DNA of 64,000 nt, taken from contig NZ_JBLZNC010000004.1 in NCBI RefSeq assembly GCF_048553715.1, positions 124,001 to 188,000 on the forward strand. Reading direction: 5' to 3'. Under the pieces are notes generated by a model that made no database searches, was not told the origin of the DNA, and saw nothing but the letters and a program-made list of their open reading frames with translations. Shown here piece by piece: positions 46,500 to 57,595 of the stretch. The position numbers and the translations under genes were made by a program. Positions within the stretch are counted from its first letter, which is position 1. Each line of letters begins with the position of its first letter. This DNA is from Sagittula sp048553715. Lineage in GTDB: Bacteria; Pseudomonadota; Alphaproteobacteria; Rhodobacterales; Rhodobacteraceae.

Positions 46500-46530
46500 T
46501 AAAAGGGCCGCCCGAAGGCGACCCCTTAAA
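46500..46530 (-). terminator. Intrinsic terminator of the first secreted repeat gene
   Basis: Read leftward: AAGGGGTCGCC, TTCG loop, GGCGGCCCTT, then TTATTT. A nearly identical hairpin closes the paralogous gene at 47177. Confidence 0.8.
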
Positions 46531-46549
46531 GTCCAGACCTAAGCCTGAA

Positions 46550-47002
46550 TTAGTTCATCAGGTAAGCGCGCATTTCACGCTCTTTGTCGTTTTCCGAAGC
46601 GGATTCGGTCGCGATGGAGATCAGGGCGGCCTTCTGCTGGTCGGACAGGCTGTCCACGTCAACGTTCGGCAGGTAGGACGCGATCACGTTGTCGTAGTAT
46701 TCGCCCTGCTCGGTTTCGACCTTCTCGACGACAACAACTTCGTCAGCCGGAACAACGGTGACCGACTTGGTCACAGCGGGCGAACGGTAGGTGTCAATGT
46801 AGGCGCGCATCTCACGCTCTTTGTCTGCTTCGTCTTCCGACGTTGCGATGCTCACCAGTGCGGCAACCTGCTGGTCGGACAGAGTGGAGACGTCAACCTC
46901 GGGGATGTACTGGTGGATGGTGTTGGTGTCGAACTGGTTGGCAGCAAATGCGCCGGTTGCGATCACGGTGGTCAGAGCGGTAGCAGTAATAAAGCGTTTC
47001 AT
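46550..47002 (-). CDS. Secreted protein with two tandem modules (paralog A)
   Basis: 150 residues. A signal peptide (MKRFITATALTTVIATGAFA) precedes two copies of one module: residues 24-69 (IPEVDVSTLSDQQVAALVSI ... DKEREMRAYI) and 104-147 (LPNVDVDSLSDQQKAALISI ... DKEREMRAYL), joined by a Val/Glu-rich linker. Each module predicts two or three short helices with an acidic character. Family unknown to me. The start at 47002 follows AGGAG. An EcfG-like box and a private terminator suggest a separate stress-induced gene. A paralog lies 224 bases upstream. Confidence 0.8.
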   Translation of the reverse strand: MKRFITATALTTVIATGAFAANQFDTNTIHQYIPEVDVSTLSDQQVAALVSIATSEDEADKEREMRAYIDTYRSPAVTKSVTVVPADEVVVVEKVETEQGEYYDNVIASYLPNVDVDSLSDQQKAALISIATESASENDKEREMRAYLMN

Positions 47003-47067
47003 CGTGTATCTCCTCAGAGAATTTCGTATCATCGACGAGAGCGTGTCCCCCGTCCTTCTGAGTGCTC

Positions 47068-47093
47068 AACACCCGCTTGACCCAGTTCGTTCC
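47068..47093 (-). promoter_or_regulatory. EcfG-like promoter of repeat protein A
   Basis: Read leftward, GGAAC (47093-47089), a 17-base spacer, TGTT (47071-47068). The bases after GGAAC (GAACT) are shared with the promoter of paralog B. Confidence 0.55.
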
Positions 47094-47176
47094 CTGTGAT
47101 TTACTTTTTATCTTCAAGTAATTGTGAGGTCTTGGGTATCTTTGATCACGGGTGCGTGATCGGTGATCCGGACAAT

Positions 47177-47204
47177 AAAAAAGGCCGCCCGAAGGCGACC
47201 TTTT
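47177..47204 (-). terminator. Intrinsic terminator of repeat protein B
   Basis: Read leftward: AAGGTCGCC, TTCG loop, GGCGGCCTT followed by TTTTATT. It matches the terminator of paralog A almost base for base. Confidence 0.85.
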
Positions 47205-47225
47205 GTCCGTGAGTGTGCGGCGATT

Positions 47226-47642
47226 TTAGTTCTTCAGATAGGCGCGCATGCGCTGCTCTTTGTCGGCGTCATCGCCCGAGCTTGCCATGCCGACCAGCGC
47301 GGCTTTCTGCTCGTCCGACAGGGTCGCGGGGTCAACGTCCGGCAGGTATTCGGTGATCACGCTGTCGTAGTTCGACATGTCGCTCATGTGGGTCGGGGTC
47401 TCGCCAGTGGTGGTCATGGTCGAGGACTCGGCACCGATATAGGCGCGCATTTCCTGTTCCTTGTCCGCTTCGTCTGCGGAGGTGGCGATGCCCACCAGTG
47501 CGGCAACCTGTTGGTCGCTCAGAGTCGAGACGTCGACGTCCGGCAGGTACTGGTTGATGGTGGAAGTTTCGTAATCAGTTGCGGCCAGTGCGCCAGTCGT
47601 CAGTGCGGCGGTCAGTGCGGCGGCAGAAATAATGCGGTTCAT
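47226..47642 (-). CDS. Secreted protein with two tandem modules (paralog B)
   Basis: 138 residues. A signal peptide (MNRIISAAALTAALTTGALA) and two modules, residues 24-69 (LPDVDVSTLSDQQVAALVGI ... DKEQEMRAYI) and 92-135 (LPDVDPATLSDEQKAALVGM ... DKEQRMRAYL), with a Thr/Met-rich linker between them (SSTMTTTGETPTHMSDMSNY) that differs from paralog A. The modules are more alike between equivalent positions than the linkers, so the pair arose by gene duplication after an internal duplication. Start follows AGGAG. Function unknown; periplasmic or exported by signal. Confidence 0.8.
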   Translation of the reverse strand: MNRIISAAALTAALTTGALAATDYETSTINQYLPDVDVSTLSDQQVAALVGIATSADEADKEQEMRAYIGAESSTMTTTGETPTHMSDMSNYDSVITEYLPDVDPATLSDEQKAALVGMASSGDDADKEQRMRAYLKN

Positions 47643-47698
47643 GATGTGTCTCCTAAGATCCAATCTGGCAGGCGTTTGAACCTGCCTGCTGGGTGAAC

Positions 47699-47723
47699 AA
47701 CACGCCCCCGCCGAGTTCGTTCC
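47699..47723 (-). promoter_or_regulatory. EcfG-like promoter of repeat protein B
   Basis: Read leftward, GGAAC (47723-47719), a 16-base spacer, TGTT (47702-47699), 57 bases before the ATG. Confidence 0.55.
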
Positions 47724-47990
47724 GGGATATTTTATATTTATCATATGGTTAGGCGTATATGCGCAGCGCAAAAGCCGCCTTGCAGAGCGAAAACTGCAAA
47801 ACGGCCCGACCGGTTCGGGGATAGCTGGTAGGTCGCGACCCGTCTGGATTGCCTGATCAACCGTCACGGCGGCAATTGGTTCCACATGTGCCTGATGACC
47901 TGCGGGACCTTGCGTTTTGGGCGCGGCTTGCGTACATGCCCTTGACCGCAGACCCGTGCTGCGCCCAGCACAGCAAACAGGAATTTCGAC
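47724..47990. other. Upstream region of secE, no gene seen
   Basis: Holds an AT-rich stretch (47723-47765), a small hairpin TTGCAG/CTGCAA flanked by GCCG/CGGC (47774-47805), and TTGACC at 47942, but no coding region and no tRNA-Trp, the gene often found before secE. Confidence 0.4.
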
Positions 47991-48194
47991 ATGGCGACGA
48001 CGAACCCGCTTCAGTTTATCCAGCAGGTCCGCGCAGAAGCGTCCAAAATCGTATGGCCGACCCGCCGCGAAGTGACCCTGACCACGATAATGGTCTTTAT
48101 CATGGCGTCGCTGGTCGCGATCTTCTTTTCGATTGTCGATATCGCGATCCGGTCCGGCATGACCGGCATCCTGACGTATTTCGGCACCAACTGA
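47991..48194 (+). CDS. secE: Protein translocase subunit SecE
   Basis: 67 residues with a single C-terminal membrane segment (MVFIMASLVAIFFSIVDIAI) and the conserved amphipathic stretch FIQQVRAEASKIVWPTRREV, which identifies SecE of the SecYEG channel. It is in the standard place before nusG, but 188 bases away, with a strong hairpin between. Confidence 0.94.
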   Translation: MATTNPLQFIQQVRAEASKIVWPTRREVTLTTIMVFIMASLVAIFFSIVDIAIRSGMTGILTYFGTN

Positions 48195-48267
48195 CCGACA
48201 GCGCGTGTGACGGGGCTGGGGCCTTGTCAATCGTGACGCTGTGGTATATCGGACAGGCTCAGAATTC

Positions 48268-48298
48268 CGGCGCGCGGCTGTAACAGGCTCGCGCGCCG
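48268..48298 (+). terminator. GC-rich hairpin between secE and nusG
   Basis: CGGCGCGCG (48268-48276) pairs perfectly with CGCGCGCCG (48290-48298) and is followed by ATTTATTT. It may partly terminate secE transcripts or act as a leader structure for nusG. Confidence 0.5.
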
Positions 48299-48382
48299 AT
48301 TTATTTCCAGAGGGCGCCTCGGACGTTTCGGGGCATTTCGCGAAAGGCCCGTCTGACGGGCAAGCATGAACAGAGGTCGGAC

Positions 48383-48916
48383 ATGGCAAAGCGGTGGTAT
48401 TCGGTGAGCGTTCTCTCGAACTTCGAGAAGAAAATTGCCGAGCAGATCCGGACAGCGGTCGAAGAGCAGGGGCTCGAGGACCAAATCGACGAGGTTCTGG
48501 TGCCGACCGAAGAGGTCATCGAAGTGCGCCGTGGCAAGAAGGTGACGACAGAACGTCGCTTTATGCCGGGGTATGTGCTGGTTCACATGGAAATGTCGGA
48601 CCGGGGCTTTCACCTTGTGAACAACATCAACCGCGTCACCGGCTTCCTTGGCCCGCAGGGGCGTCCGATGCCCATGCGCGACGCCGAGGTTGAGGCGATC
48701 CTTGGTCGCGTTCAGGAGGGCGAGGAGACCCCGCGTCTCGAGATCCGCTTCGAGATCGGTGAAAAGGTCAAGGTCAACGACGGCCCGTTCGAGGGTTTCG
48801 ACGGCATGGTCGAAGGTGTCGACGACGAAAACCAGCGCCTGCGTGTGGCCGTGTCCATCTTTGGCCGCGAAACACCGGTCGAGCTGGAATTCGGTCAGGT
48901 GACCAAGCAGGGCTAA
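48383..48916 (+). CDS. nusG: Transcription termination/antitermination factor NusG
   Basis: 177 residues. The NGN domain begins AKRWYSVSVLSNFEKKIAEQ with MPGYVLVHMEMSDRGFHLVN and VTGFLG; the KOW domain is VKVNDGPFEGFDGMVEGVDD. NusG binds RNA polymerase and Rho or ribosomal protein S10. It is followed by a strong intrinsic terminator. Confidence 0.97.
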   Translation: MAKRWYSVSVLSNFEKKIAEQIRTAVEEQGLEDQIDEVLVPTEEVIEVRRGKKVTTERRFMPGYVLVHMEMSDRGFHLVNNINRVTGFLGPQGRPMPMRDAEVEAILGRVQEGEETPRLEIRFEIGEKVKVNDGPFEGFDGMVEGVDDENQRLRVAVSIFGRETPVELEFGQVTKQG

Positions 48917-48937
48917 GCCCGGCTTTCACGAGATTAT

Positions 48938-48975
48938 AAAGGGCGCGCCGCTTTCTGCGGGGCGCCTTTTTTCTT
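48938..48975 (+). terminator. Intrinsic terminator of nusG
   Basis: GGCGCGCCGC (48942-48951) pairs imperfectly with GCGGGGCGCC (48957-48966) and runs into TTTTTTCTTT. It separates nusG from the inserted glycosylase gene and from rplK. Confidence 0.85.
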
Positions 48976-49030
48976 TCCGGCTTTCCCTTTTGGCTGATCG
49001 CTGGTTCTCTGGGGGAAACGGGGGGCGGCT

Positions 49031-50170
49031 TTGGCGGAACTGACACTGACAAATCGGCAGGCGCGCGGGCTGTGGTTGCAGACGCATGGCTTGGCGGGGC
49101 AGGGGCGTGCCCCCGACGCGATGGGGGTGATCTGCGATCTGGGCTTTGTGCAGCTTGATACCATTCAGGTGATCAGCCGCGCCCATCACCATATTCTGTG
49201 GTCCCGCCAGCAGCGCTACCGCGAACCCGTGCTGGACAAGCTGCTGCGCCAGCGGGCGGTGTTTGAGCATTTCACCCATGACGCCTCTGTTTTGCCGATG
49301 GAGATGCTGCCGCTGTGGCAGCGCCAGTTCCGGCGCATGCAGCACAAGGTCGGGCGGTCGTGGTATGTTGGCACCGCCGCAGAAGAACTGGCCGCCGAGA
49401 TCCTCAATCGTATCCGTGACGAGGGGCCGCTGTGCACCCGCGATTTCGACACCGTGCGCGAAAGCGATGCTATGTGGCAGCGGCCTCCGCATAAGAAGGC
49501 GCTGGATTATCTGTGGTACGCGGGCCGTCTGGGCACTTGCCATCGTGACGGGGTGATCAAATACTATGATCTGGCAGAGCGTATCTTTCCCGAGGTTGCG
49601 CCCCTGTCGGATCAGGAGCAGATCGATGGCCTGTCACAGGCCGCCCTGTCGCGGATCGGCTTTGGCAACCTGACCGAGATCCGCAAGTTCTGGGACGCGA
49701 CCGAGGCCGCCGAGACTGCCGAATGGGCCGAGCGTACCAAGCCGCGCCAGATCCGGGTCGAGGCGGCGGATGGCACCGTGATGCCCATGTATGCCGCCGA
49801 GGATATCGAGGCGCGGCTTGATGCCCTGCCCACACCGGGGCAGCGGTTGCGTATCCTGAACCCGTTTGATCCGGCGATCCGGGACCGGGTACGGCTCAAG
49901 CGGTTGTTCGGTTTCGACTACACGGTCGAGATGTTCGTACCAGCGGCGAAGCGGCAGTGGGGCTATTACGTCTACCCCCTGCTGGAAGGTGACCGATTCG
50001 TCGGGCGGCTGGATGCCAAGGGGGATCGCCGCACCGGCACCCTGACCGTCAGCCAGCTTTGGTGGGAACCGGGCGTTCGGAAATCTGCGGCGCGGGACAA
50101 CAGGTTACAGGCGGAACTGACGCGGCTGGCACGTCTGGCGGGGCTGCAGCAGGTTGTCCGCGCCGACTGA
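49031..50170 (+). CDS. Winged-helix DNA glycosylase-like protein (YcaQ/AlkX family)
   Basis: 379 residues. LTNRQARGLWLQTHGLAG, LGFVQLDTIQVISRAHHHIL and LTVSQLWWEPGVRKS match the HTH_42/YcaQ family; QLD fits the catalytic Q-phi-D motif described for E. coli AlkX/YcaQ, which unhooks DNA interstrand crosslinks. The only sensible start is TTG at 49031, preceded by GGGGG; the next ATG would cut conserved sequence. It sits between nusG and rplK, which are normally adjacent, and begins within 60 bases of the nusG terminator. Confidence 0.85.
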   Translation: MAELTLTNRQARGLWLQTHGLAGQGRAPDAMGVICDLGFVQLDTIQVISRAHHHILWSRQQRYREPVLDKLLRQRAVFEHFTHDASVLPMEMLPLWQRQFRRMQHKVGRSWYVGTAAEELAAEILNRIRDEGPLCTRDFDTVRESDAMWQRPPHKKALDYLWYAGRLGTCHRDGVIKYYDLAERIFPEVAPLSDQEQIDGLSQAALSRIGFGNLTEIRKFWDATEAAETAEWAERTKPRQIRVEAADGTVMPMYAAEDIEARLDALPTPGQRLRILNPFDPAIRDRVRLKRLFGFDYTVEMFVPAAKRQWGYYVYPLLEGDRFVGRLDAKGDRRTGTLTVSQLWWEPGVRKSAARDNRLQAELTRLARLAGLQQVVRAD

Positions 50171-50174
50171 CCCC

Positions 50175-50203
50175 TTGTCAAACCGGATGGCGCGGGGTAC
50201 ACG
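50175..50203 (+). promoter_or_regulatory. Promoter of the rplK operon
   Basis: TTGTCA (50175-50180), a 17-base spacer, TACACG (50198-50203). It lies right after the glycosylase stop codon, so rplK-rplA start their own transcript. A hairpin (CCGC ... GCGG, 50213-50237) follows in the leader. Confidence 0.6.
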
Positions 50204-50338
50204 GCGCGCTCATGCCGCAGGGGATCCCCCGTGCGGTGTGCTTTTCGTGGGAGGCGAGGGTCACGCGTGATCCGGACCAGACCACGCCACTTAGAGTTCC
50301 GGCGACGCGTCGTCGGACATGGAACAGGAGATTAGCCG

Positions 50339-50791
50339 ATGGCAAAGAAGCTCGCCGGCACGATGAAGCTGCAGATCCCTGCAGGCAAAGCCAACCCCTC
50401 CCCGCCCGTTGGTCCGGCGCTGGGTCAGCGCGGCATCAACATCATGGAATTCTGCAAGGCGTTCAACGCCAAGACGCAGGAAATGGAGCCCGGCGCGCCG
50501 TGCCCGACCGTGATCACCTACTATCAGGACAAGTCCTTCACCATGGACATCAAGACGCCGCCCGCGTCTTACTACCTGAAGAAAGCTGCTGGCCTGAAGC
50601 CCGTCGGCAAGCGTAACCGCCCCCGTGGTGCCGAAGCACCCGGCCGCGAGACCGTCGCATCCGTGACCGTCAAGCAGGTTCGCGAGATCGCCGAAGCCAA
50701 GATGAAAGACCTCTCGGCAAACGACGTCGAAGCGGCAATGAAGATCATCGTTGGCTCCGCCAACTCGATGGGTATCGAGGTGAAGGGGTAA
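50339..50791 (+). CDS. rplK: 50S ribosomal protein L11
   Basis: 150 residues. AGKANPSPPVGPALGQRGIN and MEFCKAFNAKTQ are the N-terminal hallmarks; the C-terminal RNA-binding domain ends AMKIIVGSANSMGIEVKG. L11 binds the GTPase-associated region of 23S rRNA with L10-L12. It is followed 5 bases later by rplA. Confidence 0.97.
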   Translation: MAKKLAGTMKLQIPAGKANPSPPVGPALGQRGINIMEFCKAFNAKTQEMEPGAPCPTVITYYQDKSFTMDIKTPPASYYLKKAAGLKPVGKRNRPRGAEAPGRETVASVTVKQVREIAEAKMKDLSANDVEAAMKIIVGSANSMGIEVKG

Positions 50792-50796
50792 TCGTT

Positions 50797-51495
50797 ATGG
50801 CAAAACTCGGTAAACGTACCCGCGCAGCGCGCGAAGCATTCGCTGGCAAGGAAAACCTGTCGGTCGAAGAAGCGGTTTCCCTGATCAAGGGCAACTCCAA
50901 CACCAAGTTCGACGAGACGGTGGAAATCGCTCTGAACCTTGGCGTTGACCCGCGTCACGCAGACCAGATGGTCCGCGGCGTTGTCGGCCTGCCCAACGGC
51001 ACCGGCAAAACCGTGCGCGTTGCTGTCTTTGCCCGCGGCCCCAAGGCTGATGAAGCAAAAGAAGCTGGCGCAGACATCGTTGGCGCAGAAGACCTGATGG
51101 AAACCATTCAGGGCGGCACCATTGATTTCGACCGTTGCATCGCAACCCCGGACATGATGCCGATCGTCGGCCGTCTGGGTAAGGTGCTTGGCCCGCGCAA
51201 CCTGATGCCGAACCCCAAAGTCGGCACCGTGACCATGGATGTCGCTCAGGCTGTCAAGGACGCGAAGGGCGGTCAGGTCCAGTTCAAGGCCGAGAAGGCC
51301 GGTGTTGTGCACGCAGGCGTGGGCAAGGTGTCCTTCGACGAAGCCAAGCTGGTCGAAAACATCCGTGCTTTCGTGAACGCGGTTTCCGCAGCGAAGCCCA
51401 CAGGCGCCAAGGGTGCCTACATGAAGAAGATCTCGCTGTCTTCCTCCATGGGCCCGGGCGTTTCCGTGTCGGTTGACGACGCGAACGCACAGTAA
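50797..51495 (+). CDS. rplA: 50S ribosomal protein L1
   Basis: 232 residues, standard length. KRTRAAREAFAGKENLSVEE, GLPNGTGKTVRVAVFARGPK, LGPRNLMPNPKVGTVT and SSSMGPGVSVSVDD identify L1, which builds the L1 stalk and in many bacteria represses its own operon by binding the leader. It is followed by a strong terminator. Confidence 0.97.
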   Translation: MAKLGKRTRAAREAFAGKENLSVEEAVSLIKGNSNTKFDETVEIALNLGVDPRHADQMVRGVVGLPNGTGKTVRVAVFARGPKADEAKEAGADIVGAEDLMETIQGGTIDFDRCIATPDMMPIVGRLGKVLGPRNLMPNPKVGTVTMDVAQAVKDAKGGQVQFKAEKAGVVHAGVGKVSFDEAKLVENIRAFVNAVSAAKPTGAKGAYMKKISLSSSMGPGVSVSVDDANAQ

Positions 51496-51517
51496 ATTCC
51501 GTTTCGTTCGAAACGAT

Positions 51518-51544
51518 GGGGCGCCTTTCGGGGCGCCCTTTTTC
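51518..51544 (+). terminator. Intrinsic terminator of rplK-rplA
   Basis: GGGCGCC (51519-51525) pairs with GGCGCCC (51532-51538), then TTTTT. A smaller hairpin GTTTCG-TT-CGAAAC (51501-51514) precedes it. Confidence 0.9.
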
Positions 51545-51860
51545 ATTGGGGGCTGTCGTTTTCCGGGGTGGGGCAGAAAATTGCCGCAACCCGTGACAAA
51601 GGGGCTTCCCAAACTAAGGCCGAGGATGTAAACGGCCAACTCCGGCGGGGAACATGTTCTTCGTCGATTCGTCCGAGACGGTGGGTTGGTCGCCCGAGGC
51701 TGCCAATAATTCCTGCCTGAGACGGGAAGAGACATTCTTTTCTCCTCGATGTTCGCATCGGGAAGCACAGGATGCGTCGACCCTTATCGGACTTTGTCGT
51801 TCGGGCTCGCCCGAACAAAGAGAGCCGGAGGGTCCGCCCTCCAACAATTGGAGTGAAACT
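51545..51860 (+). promoter_or_regulatory. L10 leader region of rplJ-rplL
   Basis: Long untranslated leader before rplJ. Two stems are obvious close to the start: GTTCGGGC-TC-GCCCGAAC near 51804-51821 and GGAGGG-TCCG-CCCTCC near 51828-51843. In other bacteria L10-(L12)4 binds such a leader to repress translation, so an autoregulatory role is inferred. A weak promoter-like pair GTGACA/TAAGGC lies near 51593-51621. Confidence 0.5.
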
Positions 51861-52379
51861 GTGGATAGAGCCCAGAAAGAAAAATTGGTCGAGGAACTCG
51901 GCCAGATCTTCGAAAGCTCTGGCGTCGTAGTGGTTGCCCGCTACGAGGGACTCACGGTTGCAGAGATGACGGACCTGCGTAACCGCGCTCGCGGTGCAGA
52001 AGCGACGGTCCGTGTCGCCAAGAACAAGCTCGCCAAGATTGCTGTCCAAGGGACGCCCGCTGAGGGCATCACCGACTATCTGGACGGCATGACGGTACTG
52101 ACCTTCTCCGAGGACCCCGTGGCTGCGGCCAAGGTCGTCGAAGACTTCGCCAAGGACAACAAGAAGATTGAAATCCTTGGTGGTGCGATGGGTGGTACCA
52201 CATTGGACCGTGCCGGTGTCGAGGCCGTGTCGAAAATGCCGTCGCGCGAGGAGCTTATCGCTTCCATCGTGGGCTGCATCGGCGCACCCGCTTCGAACAT
52301 CGCTGGTGCAATCGGCGCGCCTGCTTCGAACATCGCGTCTATCCTTTCCACGATCGAGGAAAAGGCAGAGGCGGCGTAA
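51861..52379 (+). CDS. rplJ: 50S ribosomal protein L10
   Basis: 172 residues from a GTG start (VDRAQKEKLVEELGQIFESS), preceded by GGAG. RYEGLTVAEMTDLRNRARGA and VRVAKNKLAKIA are conserved L10 segments; the C-terminal helix that binds L7/L12 dimers is ASNIASILSTIEEKAEAA, preceded by a short duplicated stretch IGAPASNIAGA/IGAPASNIAS. Confidence 0.96.
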   Translation: MDRAQKEKLVEELGQIFESSGVVVVARYEGLTVAEMTDLRNRARGAEATVRVAKNKLAKIAVQGTPAEGITDYLDGMTVLTFSEDPVAAAKVVEDFAKDNKKIEILGGAMGGTTLDRAGVEAVSKMPSREELIASIVGCIGAPASNIAGAIGAPASNIASILSTIEEKAEAA

Positions 52380-52451
52380 GCAACCTTTTGACCCGCGTAG
52401 GGAATACCCCCTGACGTTGGAACACATATCTAAATCGGAAAGAGTCTCAAA

Positions 52452-52832
52452 ATGGCAGATCTCAAAGCACTGGCCGAACAAATCGTTGGCCTGACCCTCC
52501 TGGAAGCCCAGGAACTGAAAACCATCCTCAAGGATGAGTACGGCATCGAGCCCGCAGCTGGCGGCGCAGTCATGATGGCTGGCCCCGCAGGCGACGCTGG
52601 CGGCGCAGCCGAAGAAGAAAAGTCCGAGTTCGACGTGATCCTGAAGTCCGCTGGCGACAAAAAGATCAACGTGATCAAAGAAGTTCGCGGCATCACCGGT
52701 CTTGGCCTGAAAGAAGCCAAAGAGCTGGTCGAAGCTGGCGGCAAAGCGGTCAAAGAAGGCGTGTCCAAGGACGAAGCCGAAGAAATCAAGAAAAAGCTCG
52801 AAGAAGCAGGCGCGGAAATCGAGCTCAAGTAA
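52452..52832 (+). CDS. rplL: 50S ribosomal protein L7/L12
   Basis: 126 residues: N-terminal dimerisation part (LKALAEQIVGLTLLEAQELK), Ala/Gly-rich hinge (MMAGPAGDAGGAAEEEKSEF) and C-terminal domain (VILKSAGDKKINVIKEVRGI, GLGLKEAKELVEAGG). It forms the mobile stalk that recruits translation factors. A terminator follows at once. Confidence 0.97.
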   Translation: MADLKALAEQIVGLTLLEAQELKTILKDEYGIEPAAGGAVMMAGPAGDAGGAAEEEKSEFDVILKSAGDKKINVIKEVRGITGLGLKEAKELVEAGGKAVKEGVSKDEAEEIKKKLEEAGAEIELK

Positions 52833-52857
52833 TTCGGTCTTACGACTGTTTTACAGC

Positions 52858-52890
52858 AAGGCGCTCCTTTCGGGGCGCCTTGTTTTTTGC
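52858..52890 (+). terminator. Intrinsic terminator / attenuator after rplL
   Basis: CAAGGCGC (52858-52865) pairs perfectly with GCGCCTTG (52876-52883) and runs into TTTTTT. It separates the L10 operon from rpoB and probably lets only part of the transcripts through. Confidence 0.9.
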
Positions 52891-53374
52891 GCTTTAGCAT
52901 TGCGGGCTAACGGGCCTCGGTTGCGTTAGGGAAATGTTAACCAAGACCCCCTCTCAACTTGACCACCTGTCATGTTTTTGTCATTGTGACCCAAGGCCGG
53001 TCTTTGCAAAGCACCCGATATGGGGGCTTGCGTTCGGCGCGTTCACCGAATATTCGGAAGTCTCTTGCGGGGTCGAGCGATTCGAGCCCGCGATTTTACG
53101 TTCCGGAAAAGAGGTGGCCACCCAGCACATATCCCAACACCAGCCCCTGCATCCGGTTCCAGACAAACGCACCGGACATTGGCAATTCCCAACCCCGTCT
53201 TGGTAAGCCCCGCAGTCGCGGAGTTTTCCAAGGCAGGAAACACAGGTCGAGTGGCATGCGGTGGGACGCATGCCGAGAATGGACCAGTTTCATGCCGTCA
53301 CTGACGTGAACCAGCGCTGTGCCCCCGGCAGCGTTCAGGTTCGGGCAGAGAAAAATCGAAAGGGTGCTCCCCTC
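52891..53374 (+). other. Long rplL-rpoB spacer with leader structures
   Basis: About 480 bases without a convincing gene. GGCATGCG (53253-53260) and CGCATGCC (53267-53274) form a perfect 8-base hairpin; GCGGG/CCCGC flank an inner repeat near 53074-53095. TTGACC at 52960 could be a -35 element but the -10 is poor. The region probably holds an rpoB promoter and regulatory leader. Confidence 0.4.
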
Positions 53375-57517
<4,143 letters not shown>

Positions 57518-57538
57518 CACCGGTCACTGCCGTTTTCA

Positions 57539-57558
57539 GCGGGGCGCGTTCTGCGCCC
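57539..57558 (+). repeat. Hairpin in the rpoB-rpoC spacer
   Basis: GGGGCGC and GCGCCCC pair around GTTCT with no T tract, so it is more likely an mRNA stability or processing structure than a terminator. Confidence 0.45.
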
Positions 57559-57595
57559 CCTCCCAACCGCTTCCCTCTGAATTTGTGAGGAACAC

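Noticed and set aside
47814..47880. Possible tRNA-Trp upstream of secE
   Set aside because: I looked because tRNA-Trp often precedes secE, but no CCA anticodon loop or matching acceptor stem is present.
53074..53095. GCGGG ... TTCGAGCCCGC resembling a tRNA T-arm before rpoB
   Set aside because: No full cloverleaf or anticodon stem is possible nearby; treated as a leader hairpin.
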